The notes: generated by a model not told the origin, from the letters alone. A stretch of 64,000 bases of DNA from Janthinobacterium sp. TB1-E2 (GCF_036885605.1 NZ_CP142523.1:5208001-5272000); one strand, 5' to 3'; shown: positions 44,402 through 54,249, numbered from the stretch's first letter. Numbers and translations: made by a program.

Positions 44402-45400
44402 TTAGCGGGACTTCCTGGCTTCCGCCTGCTTCACGGTCTGTTCGATCGCGCCAAACAGGGACTTGCCGTCGTCACCCAGCATTTCCAGGCGAACAATATC
44501 ACCAAACAGCAGATACGGCGTGCTGGCGACGCCATCGGCGATCATCTCCTGGTTACGTCGCTCAACGATACTGGAAAATCCCTTCTTGACTTCCTTGTTG
44601 GCGACGCCGCCCGCACTGACCACGCTGCCGGCGCGCGCATTGCGCGTCTGGCACAGATGGGCCAGCAATTGCGGGTAATTGAACGCCATGTCGGCACCCG
44701 CGTGGGGCTGGCCCGTCAACTTGCCGTTCAGGCTGCAGCGCAGGGCGTAATGCACCTTGCCGCCGCGCCAGGCGTCACCGAGTTCGTCGGGCGTGATGGC
44801 GACAGGCGAGCAAGCCATGGCCGGCTTCGCCTGCAGGAAGCCGTAGCCGCTGGCCTGTTCGTCGGGTGCCAGATTGCGCAGGGTGATGTCGTTGACCAGC
44901 ATCAACAGCTTGATGTTCAGGTGGGCCTGGTCCGGCGTCGAGCCCATGGCCACGTCGTCCGTGATGGCGGCGATGCCGGCCTCGTAATCGATGCCCCACT
45001 GCTCGTGCGCCAGGGTGATGGCATCGTGGGCGCCGAGGAAATCGTCGCTGGCGCCCTGGTACATCCTTGGCGCATCGCGCAGATTGGCGGGTGCCTCAAT
45101 TCCCGCCGCCTTGCAGGCGCGCTCGATCTGCTGCAGGTAGGACGCGCCCGCCACGCGCAGGCTGCTGCGCGGCAAGGGCGCCATGCAGTTGGCCGGGTCG
45201 AACTCGAAGGCGCGATGGCCGCGGCCGCTATTGATGGTCTGGTACAGCAAGTCGAGCTGGGGCGCGATGAAGCTCCAGTCGTCGAGCGCCTTTTGCAGGG
45301 TCGAGGCGATGCCATCGGCCAGGTGGGCCGTTTTCAGGTCGCGCGAGACGACAGCGAGCTGGCCATCGCGCGTGCCATCGTTCAGGGTAGCTAATTTCAT
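44402..45400 (-). CDS. Fumarylacetoacetate hydrolase (FAH)-family enzyme
   Basis: 332 aa. The central and C-terminal parts show the FAH fold: a metal-binding acidic segment (HEQWGIDYEAGIAAITDDVA), NDITLRNL, and the C-terminal SVVSAGGVANKEVKKGFSSI with the GDIVRLEM ending typical of these enzymes. Members cleave or hydrate acyl-pyruvate-type compounds; whether this one acts in tyrosine breakdown or another pathway is unclear because no maleylacetoacetate isomerase or homogentisate dioxygenase gene is nearby. It is on the same strand as flhB but upstream of it by 136 bp, so it could share transcription. Confidence 0.87.
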   Translation of the reverse strand: MKLATLNDGTRDGQLAVVSRDLKTAHLADGIASTLQKALDDWSFIAPQLDLLYQTINSGRGHRAFEFDPANCMAPLPRSSLRVAGASYLQQIERACKAAGIEAPANLRDAPRMYQGASDDFLGAHDAITLAHEQWGIDYEAGIAAITDDVAMGSTPDQAHLNIKLLMLVNDITLRNLAPDEQASGYGFLQAKPAMACSPVAITPDELGDAWRGGKVHYALRCSLNGKLTGQPHAGADMAFNYPQLLAHLCQTRNARAGSVVSAGGVANKEVKKGFSSIVERRNQEMIADGVASTPYLLFGDIVRLEMLGDDGKSLFGAIEQTVKQAEARKSR

Positions 45401-45445
45401 GTGCGGGAAATTTCGTCAAATGCAGGCAATAGGGGGCTAAAGACG

Positions 45446-45472
45446 CCAAAAAGCCGGGATATCCCCGGCTTT
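45446..45472 (-). terminator. Terminator after the RsuA-type gene
   Basis: AAAGCCGGG (45450-45458) and CCCGGCTTT (45464-45472) form a perfect 9-bp stem with a 5-base loop. On the minus strand a T-run follows (TTTTTGG). It lies 17 bp past the stop of the pseudouridine synthase gene, between it and the FAH gene. Confidence 0.8.
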
Positions 45473-45488
45473 GACGGTCTGGAGGGAT

Positions 45489-46199
45489 TTACGCCAGCAG
45501 CGCGACCTGCTCGGGAGTCAGGTAACACCACTCGCCTTCGGCGATGCCCAGCGATTCCAGGGTCAGGCTGCCGATGGCGGAACGGTGCAGCGCGCTGCAA
45601 TGGTTGCCGGCGGCGGCCAGCATGCGCTTGACCTGGTGGTACTTGCCTTGCTCGAGCACGATTTCCAGCTGGTGTTCGCCGCGCTTGACGCAGACGAGGG
45701 CCGCCAGCGGGGCCGGCTCGTCGTGCAATTGCACGCCTGCCAGCAGCAGGGCCACCAGTTCATCGGTCACGGGCTCTTGCGTGGTAGCCTGGTAAATCTT
45801 GGGAACGTGGCGCTTCGGCGACGATTGTGCATGGATAAACGGCCCATCGTCCGACATCAGCAGCATGCCGGTCGTATCGTGGTCGAGCCGGCCGACGGGC
45901 TGGACTTCGCGCCAGGTGAACTGCTCCGGCAGCAGGGTCAGCACGCCAGGATGATGGCTGGGCTTGCGCGAGCATTCGAAGTTGGCGGGCTTGTTCAGCG
46001 CCAGGTACAGGTGCGCGCGGTAGACCCACTCTTCTTCGAACACGTGCAGCACCAGGCCTTCGGTCTCGACGGTGGTGCGGTAATTGGTCTGGGTGACGCC
46101 ATCGATAACGACATCGCCATCTTCGATAAGGGAACGGCAATATTTACGGGTGCCAAAACCCTGCGATTGCAGGATGCGGTCTAGGGATAATTTACTCAT
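45489..46199 (-). CDS. rsuA: RsuA/RluB/E/F-family pseudouridine synthase
   Basis: 236 aa from the ATG at 46199; the upstream open frame has no family features. The N-terminal S4-like RNA-binding part (LSLDRILQSQGFGTRKYCRS) is followed by the synthase domain with the catalytic aspartate in PVGRLDHDTTGMLLMSDDG and the later KYHQVKRMLAAAGNH. RsuA modifies 16S rRNA position 516 in E. coli; the exact target of this member is not certain. A terminator follows. Confidence 0.88.
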   Translation of the reverse strand: MSKLSLDRILQSQGFGTRKYCRSLIEDGDVVIDGVTQTNYRTTVETEGLVLHVFEEEWVYRAHLYLALNKPANFECSRKPSHHPGVLTLLPEQFTWREVQPVGRLDHDTTGMLLMSDDGPFIHAQSSPKRHVPKIYQATTQEPVTDELVALLLAGVQLHDEPAPLAALVCVKRGEHQLEIVLEQGKYHQVKRMLAAAGNHCSALHRSAIGSLTLESLGIAEGEWCYLTPEQVALLA

Positions 46200-46390
46200 G
46201 GGCGTGACTTTACCAGAAGCGGCTGGCAGCGTGAAGCGGCCGCGCGCGCGGCCTGCGCCAGGCCGCCGGGCGCGCACCAGCCTTGCGCATGCACAGATGA
46301 GCTGAAGTACAAGGTGAGATTTCGATATAAATGACCAATTCCTTTGAGCAATATCAAGCGCTCGGAATATCGCATTGATAGACTGAAACT

Positions 46391-46412
46391 TCGTTAGGAA
46401 TCCGCCTAACGA
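46391..46412. promoter_or_regulatory. Inverted repeat upstream of the small gene at 46456
   Basis: TCGTTAGG (46391-46398) and CCTAACGA (46405-46412) are exact 8-bp inverted repeats with a 6-base spacer, ending 43 bp before the start codon. It could be an operator for the small gene or a short hairpin; nothing further identifies it. Confidence 0.4.
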
Positions 46413-46455
46413 GCTTTAGGAATAATAACCAAGCAACGATTCACAAGGACATTGT

Positions 46456-46839
46456 ATGAAGCATACCGATACCATCGCCTTACAAGGCAGCATCGCCGAC
46501 ATGCGCCTGCGCATCGCTACGGAACAGGCGGCCATGCACAAGGTCAGACTCGGCGTGGCGCGCTGGAGCAGCGCCCCGGCGCCGCAGGATGCGGACGCAA
46601 CGCCATCGCCAGCGAGCCAGACGCATTGGCATGCCGAGGCGCAATGCCATTTCATGTGCTGGCTGGAACTCGGCGGTTTTGCCCACGCGGATGCGGACGC
46701 AAACGCGGAAACCGACAACGTGACGGCGCCCGCCATGGTGGACACAGTGCCCGAGATCAGTTCCGGCGCCAGTACCGGCGTAGCGCCGGCCCGGCAGGCA
46801 GCCGCCCTGCCCGCGCACTGCAACGGCTGCGCCGTCTGA
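46456..46839 (+). CDS. Small hypothetical protein
   Basis: 127 aa with AAGGA seven bases before the ATG. The N-terminal 35 residues look helical (TIALQGSIADMRLRIATEQA), followed by a segment with histidines and cysteines (HWHAEAQCHFMCWLELGG) and a disordered Ala/Asp/Pro-rich tail that ends in HCNGCAV. No family is recognised. The paired cysteines and histidines might bind metal; that is a guess. An antisense open frame covers the same bases, but this strand has the better ribosome site and amino-acid composition. Confidence 0.45.
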   Translation: MKHTDTIALQGSIADMRLRIATEQAAMHKVRLGVARWSSAPAPQDADATPSPASQTHWHAEAQCHFMCWLELGGFAHADADANAETDNVTAPAMVDTVPEISSGASTGVAPARQAAALPAHCNGCAV

Positions 46840-47219
46840 GCGCCCCCCATCCAACCACCGGCCATGCCCCGCCCTCGCATGCCTGCCTTGCCAGCACGCC
46901 CAGCTACAACATCGAGCAACACTCACCCGTCCGGCACGAACGACGCACAAAAGGAAACGGCGGCATTGCGCCGCCGTTCCCAAGCCCCATCGGGACTTTA
47001 GTGAGGAATGTAAATTCACTCAAAACCACATCTGCGATGCGGCGAGTAGTTCCATGACCTGCCAATCAAGTTAGTACTGACAACATAGTTGATATATCGC
47101 CCCTCCTTGAAAAGAACTACCCTTTCACTATAGCCCAAGCAGCTCCATTTTCAAGCCAATTTACCACCTTATTGAAAATCATTCTCGATTGGCTTGCCTG
47201 CCAGCCAAGAGTGATGTCC
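46840..47219. other. 380-bp non-coding gap with two inverted repeats
   Basis: No gene is supported. GGAAACGGCGGC (46953-46964) with GCCGCCGTTCC (46970-46980) makes a hairpin followed on the minus strand by TTTTG, a possible distal terminator for sppA. Closer to sppA, CAAGCCAAT (47152-47160) and ATTGGCTTG (47188-47196) are exact 9-bp arms around a 27-base AT-rich loop containing GAAAATCATTCTC. Confidence 0.5.
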
Positions 47220-48221
47220 TCAGCGCAACGCGGGTTGTGACTGCTGCACGGCCGCTTTCATGGCACCCGCGCCCATGGCGGCGCCAAACTTTTTCAGCAC
47301 CCGTTCCGGCAAGCCTTCATGCTGCGTGTAGTCGACGATGTCTTCCGCCTTGACGACGTCGCGCGCCACGCTGTCGACCGTGCCGAAATCGTCGGCCAGG
47401 CCCATTTCCACGGCTTTCGCGCCCGTCCAGTACAAACCGGAGAAGGTATCAGCCGTTTCCTTCAGGCGCTTGCCCCGTCCCGCCCGCACCACCTCGATGA
47501 ACTGCTGGTGGATTTCATTGAGCATGCCTTGGGCATACGCCTTGTGCTTTTCCGTCAGGGGGCTGAACGGGTCCATGAAGCCCTTGTTCTCGCCCGCCGT
47601 CAGCAAACGGCGCTCGACGCCGACCTTTTCCATCACGCCCGTAAAGCCGAAGCCATCCATCAGCACGCCGATGGAGCCGACCACGCTGGCCTTGTTGACA
47701 TAGATGCGGTCGGCGGCCGCCGCGATGTAATAGCCGCCCGAAGCGCACATTTCATCGACCACCACATATAAAGGCTTGTCCGGATAGCCCTTGCGCAGGC
47801 GCTGCATCTCGTCGACGATCATGCCGGCCTGCACGGGACTGCCGCCCGGACTATTAATATGTAGCACCACGGCCACGGAGCCGCTATCGGAAAACGCCTT
47901 GTCCAGCGCGGGGATGACGACGGCGGCCGAGCCGCTGCCTTCGGACTCGATGGCGCCGTTGATGTCGATCAGGGCCGTGTGGCGGCCCAGGGTTTCGCTG
48001 TCGTCGGCCGTGTTGTAGTCATAAAACACCCACAGGGCGAACAGCACGATCAGCAGGCCGAATATCTTGAAAAAGATGCTCCAGCGGCGGTGCGCGCGTT
48101 GTTCTTGCAAAGTAGCAAATACCAGCTTTTCCAGCACGTCGCGCTCCCAGTGCCCCGCAGGGACGCCGTGGCCGGCGGCTGGCGCGCTACTGTCCAGCTT
48201 GTCATTCGTGTTATCGCTCAT
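47220..48221 (-). CDS. sppA: SppA-type signal peptide peptidase (S49 family)
   Basis: 333 aa, the short SppA form with one protease domain. A charged N-terminal cytoplasmic part is followed by one membrane helix (residues about 51-68, FKIFGLLIVLFALWVFYDY). The serine is in DEMCASGGYYIAAAADRIYV and the general-base lysine region is RLLTAGENKGFMDPFS. It digests leftover signal peptides in the inner membrane. It follows the Rieske gene by 40 bp on the same strand. Confidence 0.92.
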   Translation of the reverse strand: MSDNTNDKLDSSAPAAGHGVPAGHWERDVLEKLVFATLQEQRAHRRWSIFFKIFGLLIVLFALWVFYDYNTADDSETLGRHTALIDINGAIESEGSGSAAVVIPALDKAFSDSGSVAVVLHINSPGGSPVQAGMIVDEMQRLRKGYPDKPLYVVVDEMCASGGYYIAAAADRIYVNKASVVGSIGVLMDGFGFTGVMEKVGVERRLLTAGENKGFMDPFSPLTEKHKAYAQGMLNEIHQQFIEVVRAGRGKRLKETADTFSGLYWTGAKAVEMGLADDFGTVDSVARDVVKAEDIVDYTQHEGLPERVLKKFGAAMGAGAMKAAVQQSQPALR

Positions 48222-48261
48222 GATTCACTTTGTTTAAATTGCAATAAAGCCTGCCCCGGCC

Positions 48262-48639
48262 TCAGGCCGGCAGCGGCTGGACATACTCGTCGGGTTGCCA
48301 GTACAGCTGGCCATCGCGTTCGGCCACGGCGATCGGACGCAGGCGCCCGCCCTTGCAGGGGCCGCCCGCGCACAAACCGCTTTCCGGCACATAGATGGCG
48401 CCATGCGTCGAACACATCAGGTACAAGCCGCTGGACTCGAAAAACTCGCCTTCGGCCCAGTCCAGTTCGATCGGCACGTGGGCACAGCGGTTCAGGTAGC
48501 CATACGCCTTGCCGCCATGGCGCACGACAAAGCCCGTTGTCGCTTCGCCGCCGGCAGCGACGGGAAAGCGCACGCCCTTGCCACCATCGGCCACGGCGTC
48601 GGCCGCACAAATCAACACTTCCGCAACATCAGTCATCAT
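48262..48639 (-). CDS. Small Rieske [2Fe-2S] ferredoxin-like protein
   Basis: 125 aa from the ATG at 48639, overlapping the stop of the phosphatase gene (ATGA). Both halves of the cluster-binding motif are present: CAHVP (C-x-H) near residue 51 and CSTHG (C-x2-H) near residue 75, about 20 residues apart. There is no catalytic oxygenase domain and no signal peptide, so it is probably a soluble electron carrier. The partner enzyme is not evident here. It is part of a gph-rieske-sppA run. Confidence 0.9.
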   Translation of the reverse strand: MMTDVAEVLICAADAVADGGKGVRFPVAAGGEATTGFVVRHGGKAYGYLNRCAHVPIELDWAEGEFFESSGLYLMCSTHGAIYVPESGLCAGGPCKGGRLRPIAVAERDGQLYWQPDEYVQPLPA

Positions 48640-49310
48640 GCGTGCTCGCTCAGCCATTGATGCAGGTCGGCCACCGTGGCGGCCGAATACAGGGGATTGC
48701 AAGCTTGCAACTGCGCCACCGGATGCGCTCCATACTCTACGGCAATACCTGCCGCGCCTGCATTGCTTGCCATCAATAAATCATGGCTGGTGTCGCCGAT
48801 CATCACGGTACGGCGCATGTCCTGCCCCAACTCGCGCGTCAGTTCCTGCAGCATGGCCGGATGGGGCTTGGAAAACGTTTCATCGGCGCAGCGCGTCGCA
48901 TCGAACAGGGACAGCAGCTTGACGGCATTCAGGGAGCGGTTCAGGCCGACACGGCTCTTGCCCGTGGCCACCGCCAGGAAATACGCCTGCTGCGACAGTT
49001 CCTGCAGCATCTCGTGTACGCCAGGAAACAAGGTCAACTCATGGTCGCGCGACAGGTAGTGATAGCGGTAGCGTTCGGCCATGCGCGCATGGAATTTCGG
49101 CTCCACGTCCGGCATCACCAGCTGCATCGCTTCCTGCAAGCCCAGGCCGATCACGTGCGAAGCGAGCAACTCGGTGGGAATGGGCAAGCCGAGGTCTTTG
49201 GCCGATGCCTGGATGCACTTGACGATGGTCGAGGTACTGTCTATCAGGGTACCGTCCCAATCGAAGACGATCAGATCAAATTGCTTTCTTGCCATGTTTC
49301 CCGACAGCAT
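48636..49310 (-). CDS. HAD-family phosphatase, Gph-like
   Basis: 224 aa. The ATG at 49310 is preceded by AAGGAG at ideal spacing; a second ATG five codons later also has a possible site. The HAD motifs are in order: FDWDGTLIDS (nucleophile and acid aspartates, residues about 15-24), a serine/threonine motif II (AVATGKSR), a lysine motif III (FSKPHPAML) and MIGDTSHDLLMA (motif IV). It resembles phosphoglycolate phosphatases; the natural substrate is not certain. It lies 75 bp after rluC, as is common in betaproteobacteria. Confidence 0.9.
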   Translation of the reverse strand: MLSGNMARKQFDLIVFDWDGTLIDSTSTIVKCIQASAKDLGLPIPTELLASHVIGLGLQEAMQLVMPDVEPKFHARMAERYRYHYLSRDHELTLFPGVHEMLQELSQQAYFLAVATGKSRVGLNRSLNAVKLLSLFDATRCADETFSKPHPAMLQELTRELGQDMRRTVMIGDTSHDLLMASNAGAAGIAVEYGAHPVAQLQACNPLYSAATVADLHQWLSEHA

Positions 49311-49385
49311 AGCCGCCGGCTCCTTGAGAATGAATGATGGCGACTGACTACCTTATGAGTAGTGTCGCGCGCACGCGCTGCATAC

Positions 49386-50381
49386 TTATCGTGCGGCAAC
49401 GGCCAATGGTTTGCCCAAGCTTACCAAGAAACGCTCGCATTCGGCAGCCAGCGGTGCGTTCAGGGTCATCGTCTTGCCCGTTTCCGGATGCGTAAACGTG
49501 ATCTGGTGCGCGTGCAGGAACATGCGTTTCAGGGCACCGCGCGTGCTGTCGGCCTTCAACAGGGCACGGTTGAGGGCAAAGTCGCCATATTTATCGTCGC
49601 CGGCGATGGGGAAACCGGACGAAGACAGGTGCACGCGGATCTGGTGCGTGCGTCCCGTCTTCAATTCCGCTTCCAGCAAGGCGAAGTTGTGATATTTATG
49701 CAACAGTGAAAACACCGTGTGCGACGCCAGGCCATCGGCCTGCACGGCCACCCGGCGCTCGCCTTCGGCCGTCGTATATTTATGCAGCGGCAACTTGATA
49801 TGCTGGCGCGCATTCTTCCAGTCGCCGGCCACCAGCACCAGGTAGCGCTTGTCGGTGACGCCGTCGCGCATCTGCTCGTGCAGGTTGGTCAGCGCCGTGC
49901 GTTTCTTTGCCAGCAACAGCAGGCCGGACGTGTCGCGGTCCAGGCGGTGCACCAGTTCCAAAAACTTGGCGTCGGGGCGCGAAGCGCGCAATTGCTCGAT
50001 CACGCCGAACGACACGCCCGAGCCGCCATGCACGGCCACGCCGGCCGGCTTGTCGATGACGAGCAGCTGCGCATCTTCGAAGATGATCTTGAATTCGGCG
50101 GCCGGCGCGCCCGTAGGGGCCTTTTCGGCCACGCGCACGGGTGGAATGCGCACCACGTCGCCGGCGGCGAGACGGTACAGCTGATCGATACGGCCTTTAT
50201 TAACCCGCACTTCTCCCGATCGCAAGATCCGGTAGATGTGGCTTTTAGGCACTCCCTTGCACACTCTTAATAAGTAGTTGTCGATGCGCTGGCCTGCTTC
50301 TTCCTCGGCGATCGTTACGAATTGGGCTTGCGGCTGAACCGGGGGTGTTGAAGGGGGAACAACATCATTTTGACTCTTCAT
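49386..50381 (-). CDS. rluC: 23S rRNA pseudouridine synthase RluC
   Basis: 331 aa. An N-terminal S4 domain (QRIDNYLLRVCKGVPKSHIY, then RILRSGEVRVNKGR) precedes the RluA-type catalytic domain with ELVHRLDRDTSGLLLLAKK, the aspartate being the nucleophile. The C-terminal TGRTHQIRVHLSSSGFPIAG, then DDKYGD, is typical. RluC modifies positions 955, 2504 and 2580 of E. coli 23S rRNA. It is divergent from rne across about 700 bp, an arrangement shared with E. coli. Confidence 0.95.
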   Translation of the reverse strand: MKSQNDVVPPSTPPVQPQAQFVTIAEEEAGQRIDNYLLRVCKGVPKSHIYRILRSGEVRVNKGRIDQLYRLAAGDVVRIPPVRVAEKAPTGAPAAEFKIIFEDAQLLVIDKPAGVAVHGGSGVSFGVIEQLRASRPDAKFLELVHRLDRDTSGLLLLAKKRTALTNLHEQMRDGVTDKRYLVLVAGDWKNARQHIKLPLHKYTTAEGERRVAVQADGLASHTVFSLLHKYHNFALLEAELKTGRTHQIRVHLSSSGFPIAGDDKYGDFALNRALLKADSTRGALKRMFLHAHQITFTHPETGKTMTLNAPLAAECERFLVSLGKPLAVAAR

Positions 50382-51077
50382 TTACTATGTCTTCCCAGAA
50401 ATCTCTCTAAGTCCTTCATTTTGAATATATAATTGTTTTTGCTGCGGCCCTGGCTGCTGCGAGTGTAAGAATAAAAGCACATTTTACACAGGGGCGTCTC
50501 CACCGGCCTCGCCAAATTGCAAATTCGGTGGAAAAAAATGTATATGCACCATCCCTGCGCGAATCAAGGTTGCACCGTAGTTGTAATCGGATAACGCGTG
50601 GAGATGCTGAAGTGAGTGTGGGATTATAAGGATAAGTACCCGTTAGCGCGACTTATCGAGTCGGGCTCGCGGGTTGATGAAGTTGATAACGCTTGCCGTT
50701 TTCGCCAAACCCCGTATGTGGCCAAATACTGAGGGTTGTCGATGATAGGCTGAGGCCAAGCCTCGCCATCGCGATCCCTGTAATGAGCCGGCTAACGATT
50801 TTGGCTCTGAATTTGCTGACCACTTGCATTCTCTGCCCCCGATGCAGTTCATTCTCATCCGGGCTGTTTCAGATGAGTTGCAAGTGTCCTGTGCACTCGG
50901 CATGACGATCGACCTCACCGCGCCTGTTGCGGCCGTAACGTATACCTCGTACGCGTTGTTGCTCCGCACGCCTGGGCATTTCCCCCGCCAGCACTCCCGT
51001 TCTCGCATATATCCCTGTACTTCGCCGCTTCCCCGGAAGCGGCTTTGAGATGGCCTACGGGTCGCGGAGTTATAAAA
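50382..51077 (+). other. 696-bp rluC-rne gap: promoters and long structured rne leader
   Basis: No protein gene is supported. The first 80 bases are AT-rich and hold TATAAT (50428-50433), which could serve rne or (complement) rluC. Further in, CACTTGCA (50821-50828) pairs exactly with TGCAAGTG (50879-50886), enclosing CTCATC/GATGAG (50854-50859 and 50872-50877). A perfect 9-bp hairpin GCCGCTTCC/GGAAGCGGC (51024-51032 and 51035-51043) ends 34 bases before the rne start. In E. coli the rne 5' leader mediates RNase E autoregulation, so a similar role is likely. Confidence 0.6.
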
Positions 51078-54000
51078 ATGAAACGCATGTTGTTTAATGC
51101 CACGCAGCAAGAAGAACTGCGCGTAGCGATTGTCGACGGACAAAAACTGATCGACATCGATATCGAGACAGCCGGGCGCGAACAGCGCAAATCCAACATC
51201 TACAAGGGCGTGATCACGCGCATCGAGCCATCGCTCGAAGCGTGCTTCGTCAGCTATGGCGAAGACCGCCACGGCTTCCTGCCTTTCAAGGAAGTTGCCC
51301 GCACGTATTTCCGTGAAGGCGTCGACGTGCGTAACGCTTCCGTCAAGGAAGCGCTGCGCGAAGGCCAGGAAATCATGGTCCAGGTGGAGAAGGAAGAGCG
51401 CGGCAACAAGGGCGCCGCCCTGACCTCGTTCGTCTCGCTGGCCGGCCGTTACCTGGTCCTGATGCCGAACAACCCGCGTGGCGGTGGCGTATCGCGCCGC
51501 GTGGAAGGTGAAGAGCGCCAGGAATTGCGCGAAACCATGGATAAACTGGACTTGCCTGCTGGCATGTCCGTGATTGCCCGCACGGCAGGCATCGGCCGCA
51601 ACGTCGATGAACTGCAGTGGGACTTGAATTACCTGATGCAACTGTGGCGCGCCATCGAAGGCGCCGGCAAGTCGGCCAACGGCGCTTTCCTGATCTACCA
51701 GGAATCGTCCCTGGTTATCCGCGCCATCCGCGACTACTTCCAGCCCGACATCGGCGAGATCCTGATCGATACCGACGAGATCTACGACCAGGCGCACCAG
51801 TTCATGAGCCACGTGATGCCCGACATGGTGCACCGCGTAAAACGCTACAGCGACGACGTGCCGCTGTTCTCGCGCTTCCAGATCGAACACCAGATCGAAA
51901 CGGCGTACAGCCGCACCGTGCCGCTGCCATCGGGTGGCGCCATCGTTATCGACCATACCGAAGCGCTGGTCTCCGTCGACGTCAACTCGGCCCGCGCCAC
52001 GCGCGGCTCGGACATCGAGACGACCGCCTTCAACACCAACTGCGAAGCGGCCGAAGAAGTGGCCCGCCAGCTGCGTCTGCGCGACTTGGGCGGCTTGATC
52101 GTCATCGACTTCATCGACATGGAAGTGGCGAAAAACCAGCGCGAAGTGGAACAGCGTCTGAAAGATGCGCTGCACCATGACCGGGCCCGCGTACAAATGG
52201 GCAAGATCTCGCGCTTCGGCCTGATGGAACTGTCGCGCCAGCGCCTGCGCCCTTCGCTGTCCGAAGGTTCGCACGTGACGTGCCCGCGCTGCTCCGGCAC
52301 CGGCCACATCCGCGATACGGAATCGTCTGCCCTGCAGGTGCTGCGCATCATCCAGGAAGAGGCGATGAAGGAAAACTCGGCCACCATCCACGTGCAAGTG
52401 CCCGTGGACGTGGGCGCCTTCCTGCTCAACGAAAAGCGCGGCGAAGTACTGAAGATCGAGAACCGCCACCGCATCGCCGTGATCCTGATCCCGAACAAGC
52501 ATCTGGAAACGCCACACTACAAACTGGAACGCATCAAGCACGACGACCCGCGTCTGGAAGACAGCCAGGCCAGCTACAACCTGGCTGAAAGCGCTGAAAC
52601 CGACATGGCGTACAGCAAGCGCCAGAAGGAAGAAGCCAAGCCGCGCCAGGAAGCCGTCGTCAAGACGATCACCCCTGACCAGCCGGCACCGCTGGTCGAG
52701 CGCAAGCCGGTGGAAGTGAAGGCCGCCCCGGCGCCTGCACCCGCCGCGCCGCAAGGCCTGATCGCCAAGATCATCAGCTTCTTCACCGGCGCTCCGGCAC
52801 CGGTGGCGCCCGCACCTGCTCCTGTCGTACCAGCCAAGCCGGCCGGCGCCGACCGTGGCGACCGCAACAGCCGTGGCCCGCGTGGCCGTGGCCGCAATGG
52901 CAAGCCTGGCCGCGAAGAACGCGAACCAGGCCAGGGCCGTCCAGCCCAGGACGATGCAGCGAAAGAAGCGGAAGCACTGGAAAAAGCGGCCCGTCCGCCA
53001 CGTCCACCGCGTCCGCCACGCGAACCGCGTGAAGCGCGCGAGAACGGCGATACGGCGGCAGCACCGCGCGAACGCGGTGAACGCCCTGAACGCGCCGAGC
53101 GTCCGGAACGCGCGGAACGTCCAGAGCGCGCCGAGCGTCCGCCACGCCAGCCACGCGAAGCGCGCGAACCACGCGCCGACAAGGCTGTTGTTGCTGAAGT
53201 GAAAGCTGAAGAGCTGGCACTGGTTGGCGCCACCGCCAGCGCAGTCAGCGTCGTCGTGCCGTCAAACGGTCCTGAATCCGACGCCGCACCGGCGAACCTG
53301 CTGAAGGCGCCGGCAAATGCCGGTCCTGAAGGCGAAGAGACGGAAACCGACGTGGAAGGCGAAGAACCGCGCCGCCGTCGTCGTCGTGGTGGCCGTAATC
53401 GCAACCGCCGTGACCGCGAAACGGGCGAGCTGATCGAATCGGCAAACGGTGACAACGAAGGCCAGGACGCACCAGTGATCAGCTTTACGGTCGCTCCGGC
53501 GCCGGAAGCTGCAACGGATGCCGCTCCAGTCGCCGTCGTGGCTGCCGCCGCTGTCGTCGCCGTCGCCGCACCAGTGGAAGCTGCATTGGATGCCGCTCCT
53601 GCCGTCGTGGCTGAAGTCGTGGAAGTGGTCGAAGTGGTGGAAGTGGTCAAGGTTGAAGAAGCCGCACCAGCGGCTGAAGTGATCGTGCCGCCGGCCCCTG
53701 TCGAAGCCGCCGTTGCTGCAGCGCAAGCTGAACCAGCCGCTGCCGAACCAGCACCAGCTGCCGAGTACAGCTTTGCCGAGAAAGCGGAAGTCGCACCGGC
53801 GCCTGCGCCTGCTCCAGCGGAAGTCATCGTCGAAGCGGCGCCAGTCGTGGAAACGGCAGCTGCCGTGGAAACCGTCGCCGTGGCTGAAGAAGTTCCAGCA
53901 GCAGCGCCAGTTGCCGAAGCGGCACCAGCCGTGGTGGAAGCTGCCCCGGTGGTTGCCGAAGCGGCTCCCGCCCCTGCTCCGGCACCAGCACCAGCGCCTG

Positions 54001-54218
54001 TCGTTGCTCCTGCTCCTGCTCCTGCCGCGCCGCTGGACTTGAGCGCGGTGCTCGGTTCGGCCGGCCTGACCCTGGCTGCCACCGATCCGGAAAAACTGCG
54101 CCTGGCGCAGGAAGCGGCCGCGAAGGCAGTCGCTCCGGTCCGCAAGCCGCGCGAACGCAAGCCATTGCCGCCGCAATCGGATGAGCCGTTGATCCAGGTC
54201 AACACGCAACGTCCATAA
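51078..54218 (+). CDS. rne: Ribonuclease E
   Basis: 1046 aa from ATG 51078 ([20 protein letters not shown]), the conserved RNase E/G start. The catalytic half (to about residue 500) has the S1 domain, the metal-binding aspartates in [17 protein letters not shown] and [20 protein letters not shown], and the zinc-link motif [10 protein letters not shown]. It is the main mRNA-decay and rRNA/tRNA-processing endonuclease and the degradosome scaffold. The C-terminal half is disordered, first Arg/Pro/Glu-rich with tandem ERPERA repeats, an arginine block ([16 protein letters not shown]), then a long Ala/Val/Pro/Glu-rich stretch. A terminator follows. Confidence 0.98.
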   Translation: MKRMLFNATQQEELRVAIVDGQKLIDIDIETAGREQRKSNIYKGVITRIEPSLEACFVSYGEDRHGFLPFKEVARTYFREGVDVRNASVKEALREGQEIMVQVEKEERGNKGAALTSFVSLAGRYLVLMPNNPRGGGVSRRVEGEERQELRETMDKLDLPAGMSVIARTAGIGRNVDELQWDLNYLMQLWRAIEGAGKSANGAFLIYQESSLVIRAIRDYFQPDIGEILIDTDEIYDQAHQFMSHVMPDMVHRVKRYSDDVPLFSRFQIEHQIETAYSRTVPLPSGGAIVIDHTEALVSVDVNSARATRGSDIETTAFNTNCEAAEEVARQLRLRDLGGLIVIDFIDMEVAKNQREVEQRLKDALHHDRARVQMGKISRFGLMELSRQRLRPSLSEGSHVTCPRCSGTGHIRDTESSALQVLRIIQEEAMKENSATIHVQVPVDVGAFLLNEKRGEVLKIENRHRIAVILIPNKHLETPHYKLERIKHDDPRLEDSQASYNLAESAETDMAYSKRQKEEAKPRQEAVVKTITPDQPAPLVERKPVEVKAAPAPAPAAPQGLIAKIISFFTGAPAPVAPAPAPVVPAKPAGADRGDRNSRGPRGRGRNGKPGREEREPGQGRPAQDDAAKEAEALEKAARPPRPPRPPREPREARENGDTAAAPRERGERPERAERPERAERPERAERPPRQPREAREPRADKAVVAEVKAEELALVGATASAVSVVVPSNGPESDAAPANLLKAPANAGPEGEETETDVEGEEPRRRRRRGGRNRNRRDRETGELIESANGDNEGQDAPVISFTVAPAPEAATDAAPVAVVAAAAVVAVAAPVEAALDAAPAVVAEVVEVVEVVEVVKVEEAAPAAEVIVPPAPVEAAVAAAQAEPAAAEPAPAAEYSFAEKAEVAPAPAPAPAEVIVEAAPVVETAAAVETVAVAEEVPAAAPVAEAAPAVVEAAPVVAEAAPAPAPAPAPAPVVAPAPAPAAPLDLSAVLGSAGLTLAATDPEKLRLAQEAAAKAVAPVRKPRERKPLPPQSDEPLIQVNTQRP

Positions 54219-54249
54219 GCGCGCCGGGTTCGCCCAGCCGCCAATGATG

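Noticed and set aside
50643-52754. 703-codon minus-strand open frame covering the rne leader and the start of rne
   Set aside because: It is antisense to the strongly conserved catalytic domain of RNase E and has shadow-like composition.
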